Shown here in pieces: positions 6,966-12,719 of a stretch of 24,732 nt of DNA (its first letter is position 1; the number at the start of each line of letters is the position of its first letter). The position numbers were made by a program, and so were the translations under genes. This stretch comes from a virus, in IMG/VR virus record IMGVR_UViG_3300031566_000348, positions 1-24,732 of that record; one strand, given 5' to 3'. The notes below the pieces were generated by a model. It did no database searches, had not been told where the DNA came from, and saw nothing but the letters and a program-made list of their open reading frames with translations.

Positions 6966-7338
6966 AATGATCGTATGATCTAGTTTTAAGTAGGCGTTGC
7001 GGACGCGGCTTCGATGCCGCCACTTCCACCAAGCTGATCTACCAAGTGTAGAAACAGTAACGAGTCACCGAGAGGGGCTTAGCAAATTGGGGGTGAATTG
7101 GTTTCGACGGGGCGATGAAAGATTCAAGGGACGATTTGATTGGTCACATAATGACTAAAAACTATAACTGACAATTCAAAAACAGTTAAAGCCGTAAGCA
7201 ACGTTGTACCTTTCCGTGCGAAAGCTAAGAAAGCCATCAGCAACTTCGGTGGAGCATACGCTCTAGCAGCGTAATTGTCTCAGGGGGGTGACGCCTTCTT
7301 ACCAAATAGTCAGAAAGGGTCACCTCGTGTGGCCCTTT
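6966..7338 (+). ncRNA. ssrA: Circularly permuted (two-piece) tmRNA precursor
   Basis: The 3' acceptor piece precedes the 5' coding piece. Acceptor piece 6966-7031: strand ATCGT 6970-6974, strand GTTGC 6996-7000, GGAC, T-arm GCGGC 7005-7009 / TTCGAT / GCCGC 7016-7020, CACTTCC 7021-7027, then an encoded ACCA to 7031. A spacer of 57 bases (7032-7088) follows. The coding piece starts GGGGGTG at 7089 and continues into GGTTTCGACGGGG, the hallmark tmRNA 5' sequence. GGGGGTG pairs with CACTTCC over all seven positions, and the third pair is G-U, the alanyl-tRNA synthetase identity element. Helix P2 is supported by GCGAT 7112-7116 with GTTGC, and ACGAT 7131-7135 with ATCGT. A pseudoknot-like hairpin TAACTG / CAGTTA precedes the tag frame. 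tmRNA with SmpB rescues stalled ribosomes and adds a degradation tag. The 3' end of the coding piece is uncertain; 7338 includes the terminator stem. Confidence 0.93.
7197..7274 (+). other. tmRNA tag reading frame (about 25 codons, ends AYALAA)
   Basis: The frame that ends at TAA 7272-7274 reads GGAYALAA at its end, matching the C-terminal degron recognised by ClpX in proteobacterial tags. Its start reads SNVVPFRAK if resumption is at AGC 7197; GTA 7194 and GCC 7191 are also possible, because the resume codon cannot be fixed by sequence alone. The neighbouring frame starting at GCA 7198 ends at TAG without a degron and is rejected. The tag is longer than the usual 10-15 residues and basic in the middle. 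Confidence 0.75.
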
Positions 7339-7343
7339 TCTTT
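7314..7343 (+). terminator. Rho-independent terminator after tmRNA
   Basis: AAAGGGTCAC 7314-7323 pairs with GTGGCCCTTT 7329-7338 (10 bp, one G-U pair) around a CTCGT loop, followed by a T-rich tract. It is nearly identical to the terminator at 8020-8048. Confidence 0.9.
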
Positions 7344-7345
7344 GG

Positions 7346-7374
7346 TTGACTTATCTTACCCCAACCTGTATCAT
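7346..7374 (+). promoter_or_regulatory. Sigma70-like promoter for the pentapeptide-repeat gene
   Basis: TTGACT 7346-7351 and TATCAT 7369-7374 with a 17-base spacer, immediately after the tmRNA terminator. AAAGGAA precedes the ATG at 7404. This makes the next gene an independent transcription unit. Confidence 0.7.
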
Positions 7375-7403
7375 CTTGAAATCTTTAACCAAAAGGAAAA
7401 CAA

Positions 7404-7997
7404 ATGAAAAATGTATTAATTGGAATTACACTCCTGATGTTGGCACAGACATCTTTTGCAGAAGGCATCGCGCAAGCAGTTGACGGCCTGGAGACAGATG
7501 TTAGCTCGCTCGAAAATCAGGTGGCTTCTCTGCAGACTAACAACGCAACACTAGAAGCAGTTATCAACACACAAGCAACACTCATCGCTGATCTTACATC
7601 AGTTGTGGATGCTTTAGTTGAACAACAGCGCTGTCACGTTCGTCCAGCAGACCTAACAACCAACGCTAATGGTGATTATCTCGGTGGTGTTGATTGGCGC
7701 GGTTGTGACAAGTCTGGTTTGTCTATGTGGGGTCCTAGGGTTGGTGGCACTGAAACAGAACTTCTAACTAACGCAGACCTACGTGATGTGAATTTCACAT
7801 TAGCAAATCTTATCGGTATCTATGCTAGTGGTGTAAATCTAGATGGTGCGCGTTTTGTAAATGCTAGCCTAGCATACTCTGACTTTAGTGGCGCAACCAT
7901 CTCAGCCTCTACTGTATTCATCAATACAACCTGTCCTGATGAAACTAACAGCGATGTTAATGGTGGAACTTGTGTGGGTCACATGACACCAAACTAA
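7404..7997 (+). CDS. Secreted pentapeptide-repeat protein with coiled coil
   Basis: Residues 1-19 (MKNVLIGITLLMLAQTSFA) form a clear Sec signal peptide with an AxA-like cleavage site (SFA before EG). Residues about 23-75 form a coiled coil with heptad Leu/Val (DGLETDVSSLENQVASLQ). The C-terminal half has pentapeptide repeats of the A(D/N)LxX type: NADLRDVNFTLANLIGIYAS, then GVNLDGARFVNASLAYSDFSG. Four cysteines (RCHV, RGCD, TTCPD, GTCVG) could form disulfides in the periplasm. It has its own promoter and terminator and so looks like a moron-type cassette. A periplasmic or envelope role, for instance altering the infected cell surface, is plausible. DNA-mimic pentapeptide proteins such as Qnr act in the cytoplasm, and the signal peptide argues against that role. 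Confidence 0.85.
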   Translation: MKNVLIGITLLMLAQTSFAEGIAQAVDGLETDVSSLENQVASLQTNNATLEAVINTQATLIADLTSVVDALVEQQRCHVRPADLTTNANGDYLGGVDWRGCDKSGLSMWGPRVGGTETELLTNADLRDVNFTLANLIGIYASGVNLDGARFVNASLAYSDFSGATISASTVFINTTCPDETNSDVNGGTCVGHMTPN

Positions 7998-8019
7998 GCA
8001 GTAACAAAAAGTAACACTT

Positions 8020-8048
8020 AAAAGGGTCACTTCGGTGGCCCTTTTCTT
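8020..8048 (+). terminator. Rho-independent terminator after the pentapeptide-repeat gene
   Basis: AAAAGGGTCAC 8020-8030, TTCG loop, GTGGCCCTTTT 8035-8045, then TCTTT: an 11-bp stem with a stable UUCG tetraloop. The two stem arms match those of the terminator at 7314-7343. Confidence 0.93.
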
Positions 8049-8069
8049 TGCCTCGACGTCCTCTACAGG

Positions 8070-8077
8070 TATAAATA
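8070..8077 (+). promoter_or_regulatory. T4-type late promoter (TATAAATA)
   Basis: An exact TATAAATA followed by C, directly after the terminator at 8048. The predicted start at about 8083 falls on the short hairpin at 8082-8096, and AAGGAG precedes the ATG at 8116. Confidence 0.75.
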
Positions 8078-8081
8078 CTTT

Positions 8082-8096
8082 TGCGTTTTGAACGCA
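8082..8096 (+). promoter_or_regulatory. Short 5'-end hairpin in the late leader
   Basis: TGCGTT 8082-8087, loop TTG, AACGCA 8091-8096: a 6-bp perfect stem. If transcription starts near 8083, the mRNA would begin with a base-paired 5' end, a feature that can slow RNase E-dependent decay. The function is inferred. Confidence 0.4.
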
Positions 8097-8115
8097 CATC
8101 ACAAGGAGAAGGGTT

Positions 8116-8310
8116 ATGGATTTTGATTGGAGCACAGCATTAAGTGTAGTTGACTACGTGGTTGCAAATAAGATTGTTTTGGGTGGAGTTATTGGTGCTT
8201 TTGTTGGATGGAACCTACCACAGCCAAAAATTGCTAAGTATGTTCAAGACAAACTAGTCGCAGGCGTAAAATACGTTTGGTCTAAATTTAGTAAGAAAGA
8301 AGAACTATAA
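8116..8310 (+). CDS. Small late membrane protein, 64 aa
   Basis: It follows a late promoter and a good AAGGAG site. One hydrophobic segment, about residues 19-35 (NKIVLGGVIGAFVGWNL), is followed by an amphipathic basic helix (KYVQDKLVAGVKYVWSKF) and a KKEEL end. A single membrane span with glycine spacing plus a basic tail could fit a holin-like or membrane-associated virion or assembly protein. Nothing decides between these, so the function is unknown. It is probably co-transcribed with the ClpP-like gene 17 bases downstream. Confidence 0.65.
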   Translation: MDFDWSTALSVVDYVVANKIVLGGVIGAFVGWNLPQPKIAKYVQDKLVAGVKYVWSKFSKKEEL

Positions 8311-8327
8311 AAATAAAAGGATGTAAT

Positions 8328-8975
8328 ATGTCTCGGGAAAAGGAAGAGGAAGAAGTCACCAAAGAGGATCTGCCGTATAGTTTTTACCAGCAGAAGATGA
8401 TGTCCCGACAGCTTCACTATTATATTAGTGGACCTATCGAAGATCCTGCAAGGTATACGGAAATGATTCATACAATTCGCTCTGCTTCTCCGAGTGATGT
8501 TATAAACCTGCATCTTAATACTCCTGGAGGATTAGTTTCCACAGGAGTCCAGATAATTAGCGCAATGAGGGCCTCTCAGGGCCACATTGTGACCCACCTT
8601 GAAGGCGAAGCGTGCTCAATGGGCGCTCTTCTCTTTCTAACCGCCGATGAGATGGTGGTGTACGATGACAGTTTGCTAATGTTCCATAACTACAGTGGTG
8701 GTGCATTCGGTAAAGGTCATGAAATGACAGCTTCGATAGACGCAACAAATAAATGGTACTCGAAATTAGCAAACACTGTCTGTGTACCTTTTCTTACTAA
8801 AGAAGAGTTGGCTAGAATATTCGATGGTGCTGATTTGTGGATGTTATCAGATGAGGTTGAAGTCCGTCTTAAAAAGATGGCCAAGATTCTTCTTGAAAAA
8901 GAAACCACACGAAAGACACAACCCAAAAAACTTGGTAAGAAAAAAGTTCCTGTTAGGAAGAAAAAGAATGTATAA
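8328..8975 (+). CDS. clpP: ClpP-like serine peptidase (family S14)
   Basis: The ClpP fold signatures are complete: PGG at 66-68 (oxyanion region, LHLNTPGGLVSTG), nucleophile S97 in GEACSMGALLFL, base H120 in LMFHNYSGG, and probable D169 in GADLWMLSDEV. It is 215 residues, near the ClpP length. An acidic N-terminal extension (REKEEEEVTKED) is present, and the C-terminal helix is followed by an unusual Lys-rich tail (KKLGKKKVPVRKKK) instead of the normal ClpP end. ClpP forms barrels that degrade substrates delivered by ClpX or ClpA. No ATPase partner is visible here, so it might use the host one, act alone, or process capsid proteins. AAGGA precedes the ATG. A tmRNA lies about 1 kb upstream. 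Confidence 0.9.
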   Translation: MSREKEEEEVTKEDLPYSFYQQKMMSRQLHYYISGPIEDPARYTEMIHTIRSASPSDVINLHLNTPGGLVSTGVQIISAMRASQGHIVTHLEGEACSMGALLFLTADEMVVYDDSLLMFHNYSGGAFGKGHEMTASIDATNKWYSKLANTVCVPFLTKEELARIFDGADLWMLSDEVEVRLKKMAKILLEKETTRKTQPKKLGKKKVPVRKKKNV

Positions 8976-8983
8976 TCTCTGTA

Positions 8984-10084
8984 ATGGATTATATAGAAGA
9001 ACTAGTTAGAAACTATATTCACCTTCCTTCCCAACCTGCAAGCACAGGGTGGTACCCTATCCTGTGTAAAGTTTGTAACGACCACGGTAAAAAAGGGCCG
9101 AGAGCTGCTTTCCGGTTTGAAGACGATGGTGCGGCTTATCATTGTTTCAATTGTGGGCAAAAAGGTTCATACTATCCTCATTTCAAGACTGTTCCAAAGG
9201 ACATGGAAGACGTGTTTGCGGCGTTTGGCATTCCTGAAGAAGAAATAAACAAACTACGACTCGCAACTCTTCAAGAAAGAGATCAAAGCGGTCAAACGAT
9301 TGGACCGGCATTAGATAAACGTATAATTATTAATCCGGATGAATTACCAACGCCTGACCATTTCTTTCCGCTAAAAGGAGCTGAGGGGAATTGGGCCGAG
9401 ATAGCAAGATATTATCTCGAGGATCGAAAGATTGACCCAGACTCCTATCCATTCTTCCTTTCAACAGGAATTCCCAAACAATACTCAGGTCCACCGTCTC
9501 AAAAACAAAATTTCATTAAGGCTGCACAAAAATGGGCAAAACGGCTAATTATTCCAATTTACAAGGACAACAAGCTAATTTACTATCAAGGTCGTGATTT
9601 AACCGGAAACGCTCTCAAAAAATACGAAAGTCCGAGCGCTCCAAAGGATCGAGTAATTTATGGCTTTGATCAGCTGTTTAAGCACGAAGATCGCCCATTA
9701 TACGTGGTGGAAGGCTTTTTTGACGCATTTCACATTGGAGGCGTTGCATTGCTCGGAAATGAGCTGACCGAACCGCAAATCGCATGGTTAAGTAGAAGTC
9801 ATCGGGACAAGGTGTATATCCCCGACAGGGGTGTGTCAGGCGCGGAAATAGCACAGAGAGCGCTCGAGTTAGGCTGGAAAATAAGTTTCCCTGTGGAACC
9901 AGACAGTTCCGATAATATCAAGGACGTTTCGGATGCAATTGTTAAATACGGGCAGATATATGTTCATAATAATCTTCGAGAACACACCATAGAAGGAATT
10001 CAAGCCGAAACAACACTGAGGTTATATTGCAAAACCAATGACAAGCAAAGAGGCACTCGAGCGAATCCGCGACCACCTAGATAA
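8984..10084 (+). CDS. 61: DNA primase (T4 gp61-like)
   Basis: It makes RNA primers for lagging-strand synthesis with the helicase at 21692. An N-terminal zinc ribbon has C28-x-x-C31 and C54-x-x-C57 (YHCFNCGQKG). A Toprim domain follows, with E243 in LYVVEGFFDAF, D281 in VYIPDRGVSG, and IKDVSDAI at 312-319 as the later metal-binding acidic motif. At 366 residues it matches T4 gp61 (about 340). No Shine-Dalgarno is visible; TATAAT at 8971-8976 ends seven bases before the ATG, so the transcript may be leaderless. The 3' end overlaps the SprT-like gene by 47 bases. There is no helicase domain, so it is not a T7-type fusion. Confidence 0.92.
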   Translation: MDYIEELVRNYIHLPSQPASTGWYPILCKVCNDHGKKGPRAAFRFEDDGAAYHCFNCGQKGSYYPHFKTVPKDMEDVFAAFGIPEEEINKLRLATLQERDQSGQTIGPALDKRIIINPDELPTPDHFFPLKGAEGNWAEIARYYLEDRKIDPDSYPFFLSTGIPKQYSGPPSQKQNFIKAAQKWAKRLIIPIYKDNKLIYYQGRDLTGNALKKYESPSAPKDRVIYGFDQLFKHEDRPLYVVEGFFDAFHIGGVALLGNELTEPQIAWLSRSHRDKVYIPDRGVSGAEIAQRALELGWKISFPVEPDSSDNIKDVSDAIVKYGQIYVHNNLREHTIEGIQAETTLRLYCKTNDKQRGTRANPRPPR

Positions 10085-10496
10085 GCGCAGTGGTCATTCT
10101 GTGTTTCTAACAGAACGAATGGCTAGACGCTGGTGGAACCTCTGTAATGTTGCCCTTTTCGAAAATAAGTTGTACCCTCCAAGTCACATTCTCGTTGTCC
10201 CAGACAAGGACTGGGGCTATTGTTCTGTCGGTCCAGCAAAAGAAATTACTATTGCTATAAATTCTGAGATACAAAAACGAGGAACTTTTTTAGCTACTCT
10301 TATTCATGAAATGGTTCACCAATGGGAACAAGAAACATATGGTGTAATGGGTCATGGAAAAAGATTCTTCAAGTGGAAGGATCAAATTGAGAAGAAGCTA
10401 GGTTTAGACATACACATAGATATAGACGAAGAGGATTATTACGCATATGGCCAAAAGCAATTATACAAGCGAAGACATAAAGGTCCTAAACGATAG
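10038..10496 (+). CDS. SprT-like zinc metalloprotease
   Basis: The metalloprotease site is H90-E-M-V-H94 in TLIHEMVHQWEQ, with the third ligand H106 in MGHGKRFF. The preceding EITIAINSEI strand and RRWWNLCNVALFENKLYPP helix and strand match the SprT domain. At 152 residues it is just the protease core, without the C-terminal zinc ribbon of bacterial SprT. SprT/Spartan proteases cut proteins crosslinked to DNA, a known outcome of topoisomerase trapping. Its position, overlapping primase at one end and topoisomerase at the other (47 and 50 bases), fits such a role, but the substrate is inferred. Confidence 0.88.
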   Translation: MTSKEALERIRDHLDKRSGHSVFLTERMARRWWNLCNVALFENKLYPPSHILVVPDKDWGYCSVGPAKEITIAINSEIQKRGTFLATLIHEMVHQWEQETYGVMGHGKRFFKWKDQIEKKLGLDIHIDIDEEDYYAYGQKQLYKRRHKGPKR

Positions 10497-12351
10497 GGAT
10501 CACGTTAGACTTCGTACTCAAGTATATCTTGGCAACATGACACCCACGTCATACCCCATCCCACTTTTCAACAACAACGATTTTTCGATAGAAGAAATTG
10601 AATTCATTCCAGCAGTGTACAAGGCAGTTGGTGAGATTATTGATAATAGTATTGACGAGTTTGCGCAAACTAACATCAAGAACAAAATTCTTAAAATAGA
10701 GGCAGAACCCTTCACAGGTTGGTATCGCGTTGGCGACAACGGTAGGGGAATTCCAATAGACAAACACTCATCAGGAAAGTTCACACCAGAAGTAGCACTA
10801 GGTTCTCTCAGAGCTGGTAGAAATTTTGGTAGCGATAAAGAGACGGGTGTTATTGGACAAAATGGTGTTGGTAGTGCTTGTACGAACTATTGTAGCTCTG
10901 AATTCAACATAGTAGTTCATCGCGATGGTAAGAAGTACGTGCAATCGTTCGAAGATGGTGCAGGTAAGATTGGAAAGCCATCCATTCGCAAGGGACCGAA
11001 AACAAAAACCGGTACAGAAGTATCCTTCACATTAGATGACACAGTGTTTGGTAATGTATCGTGTGATCCACGATTGATGAAGAACAAAGCTGTTGAGCTA
11101 GCTCTTACTAACCCAGGATTACAGGTAGAATACAATAAAGAAAAATTTAAGTACGCAAAAGGATTTGAAGATTTTATTCGACCAATGACAAAAGCGTACG
11201 GCGGTTCGTATCATGAATTTTCCTTCAAGGATAAGGGACTTGAGTTACAGTTTTTTGTAATTGATGGAATATATGAATCGATTGATGAACAAATGTTCAC
11301 TTGGGTTAATAGCTCACTATTATTTGATGGTGGTCTTGTTAATACTCAGTTTATTAACGCGTTTGTGGATAAGACTATAAAACACTTGGCCGCATCCGCT
11401 AAACGACTAAAGATTGAAATCACAAAAAACGATATTCGACAGAACATGTTGATTTTCGCTAACCTAAAAATTGCTGATCCAGAATACGACGCCCAATCAA
11501 AGACAAGACTTACCGGTCCGAACCTTCGAAAAGAAATTACAGACATGATTGCTGATCAATGGTCATCGTTTGCTCGCAAAAACAAAGATTGGCTTGCCAA
11601 TATATTAGAGCGAGCCACTGACCGACATCACTTGACTGCAAACAAGAAAGCAGTTATTGATCATAAAAAATCTTTCAACAAAAAGATTAAAGGGCTTGTT
11701 GATGCGACAAGTCGATACCGACAAGATTGTAGTTTGCTTATCACAGAGGGTGAGTCTGCAGCAAGTATGATTACAGAGGCACGTGATCCAGCTACGATTG
11801 GTTCCTTTCCGTTGACAGGAAAGATTAACAACGTGTACGGGAGTACAGTTGCTCAAGTATTACAGATGGGTAAAATAACTGACTTATTATCAGCGTGTGG
11901 CCTCGTGCCAGGACAGAAAGCTCAGCTCAAGGAATTGCGTTACGGTAAAATTGTTATAGCAACCGACGCGGACTTCGACGGGGATGACATCTTCACCCTG
12001 CTGTCTAATCTGTTCTACCAATTCTGGCCGGAGCTCTTGGATAGTGATAGACCCGTTATACATCGACTTGTGGCTCCTAACGTTTGTTTAACGAAAGGAA
12101 AGACACGTTTACATTTCGCAACTCGCGAAGAGTATGAGAAGAAGAAATCCAAATACTCAGGATATGAAGTTCACTACTACAAGGGTCTCGGTTCGATGGA
12201 GCGAAAGGACTGGGATATGATTCTAAGTGGGGAAACCAATACAATGATTCCTCTCACACACGACAAAAACATGAAGGCAACATTCGAGCTTCTTTTCGGT
12301 AACGATGCCGAAGCCAGAAAAAATTGGCTGCAAGATCAAACAGTTAACTAG
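10447..12351 (+). CDS. 39: Type II DNA topoisomerase large subunit (T4 gp39/gp60-like)
   Basis: ATPase and metal-binding subunit of the phage topoisomerase. GHKL motifs: E63-x-x-D66-N67 (VGEIIDNSIDEF), GDNGRGIP at 96-103, and GQNGVGSAC at 137-145. A transducer domain follows, with QSKTRLTGPNL near 350 as the QTK-loop equivalent. The Toprim domain has E434 in ITEGESAAS, PLTGKINNVYG at 455-465, and DADFDGDDI at 507-515. In T4 the subunit is split into gp39 and gp60; here the 634 residues are one frame. The gene starts inside the SprT-like gene. The partner is the medium subunit at 13412, separated from it by two unrelated genes. Confidence 0.96.
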   Translation: MAKSNYTSEDIKVLNDRDHVRLRTQVYLGNMTPTSYPIPLFNNNDFSIEEIEFIPAVYKAVGEIIDNSIDEFAQTNIKNKILKIEAEPFTGWYRVGDNGRGIPIDKHSSGKFTPEVALGSLRAGRNFGSDKETGVIGQNGVGSACTNYCSSEFNIVVHRDGKKYVQSFEDGAGKIGKPSIRKGPKTKTGTEVSFTLDDTVFGNVSCDPRLMKNKAVELALTNPGLQVEYNKEKFKYAKGFEDFIRPMTKAYGGSYHEFSFKDKGLELQFFVIDGIYESIDEQMFTWVNSSLLFDGGLVNTQFINAFVDKTIKHLAASAKRLKIEITKNDIRQNMLIFANLKIADPEYDAQSKTRLTGPNLRKEITDMIADQWSSFARKNKDWLANILERATDRHHLTANKKAVIDHKKSFNKKIKGLVDATSRYRQDCSLLITEGESAASMITEARDPATIGSFPLTGKINNVYGSTVAQVLQMGKITDLLSACGLVPGQKAQLKELRYGKIVIATDADFDGDDIFTLLSNLFYQFWPELLDSDRPVIHRLVAPNVCLTKGKTRLHFATREEYEKKKSKYSGYEVHYYKGLGSMERKDWDMILSGETNTMIPLTHDKNMKATFELLFGNDAEARKNWLQDQTVN

Positions 12352-12380
12352 TTGATCCATCTTTTAAACCCCTGTATAGT
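12352..12380 (+). promoter_or_regulatory. Sigma70-like promoter for the lipoprotein gene
   Basis: TTGATC 12352-12357 and TATAGT 12375-12380 with a 17-base spacer. The predicted start at 12387 is the A of the next gene's ATG, so the mRNA would be leaderless. Confidence 0.6.
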
Positions 12381-12386
12381 ACCCTT

Positions 12387-12719
12387 ATGCGTACTTTAAT
12401 TCTTATGTGCTTTATCGCTTTGGTTGGTTGTGCAGGGAAGAAACCTCTGCCGCCTCCTGTTGCTGTGATACATGGATCAGGCTCTGAATTATCTTTAGAG
12501 GATATTTGTTTCTCTCTTGAGCGCCTTGCAGTACAGATTGGAGCCCACAAGATCAAAGCAACCGTTAACGATACATATATAGAAGTACCCCCAGCGCTGC
12601 AGGGGGAAGTAGTGACAATTACTCAAACCATTTACTCCCTCCCGATTAAAACTATTGAGGACGTTAACGCGGTCTCTCGACTCATTTACAAAAATTGCGT
12701 ATTAAAACATGAACGATAA
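12387..12719 (+). CDS. Small lipoprotein, 110 aa
   Basis: A short basic N-terminus, a hydrophobic core and a lipobox (ALVGC, lipidated Cys15) define a type II signal peptide, MRTLILMCFIALVGC. The mature protein begins AGKKPLPPPVA, a proline-rich spacer as in spanin-like or surface lipoproteins, followed by a small alpha/beta domain with one internal cysteine pair (DICF, KNCV). It has its own promoter but no ribosome-binding site. It lies between the two topoisomerase subunit genes. Possible roles include superinfection exclusion, or an outer-membrane spanin; neither is shown. An inverted CCCCC/GGGGG pair is present at 12588-12606. Confidence 0.75.
   Translation: MRTLILMCFIALVGCAGKKPLPPPVAVIHGSGSELSLEDICFSLERLAVQIGAHKIKATVNDTYIEVPPALQGEVVTITQTIYSLPIKTIEDVNAVSRLIYKNCVLKHER

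Noticed and set aside
6961-7031. A stand-alone tRNA gene ending in CCA
   Set aside because: Only the T-arm and one acceptor strand are present; no anticodon arm lies upstream, and the other acceptor strand is found at 7089 with tmRNA-specific sequence, so it is the tmRNA acceptor piece.
7198-7265. Alternative tmRNA tag frame starting GCA ACG
   Set aside because: It begins with an attractive GCA but ends at TAG without an ALAA-like degron; the other frame ends AYALAA.
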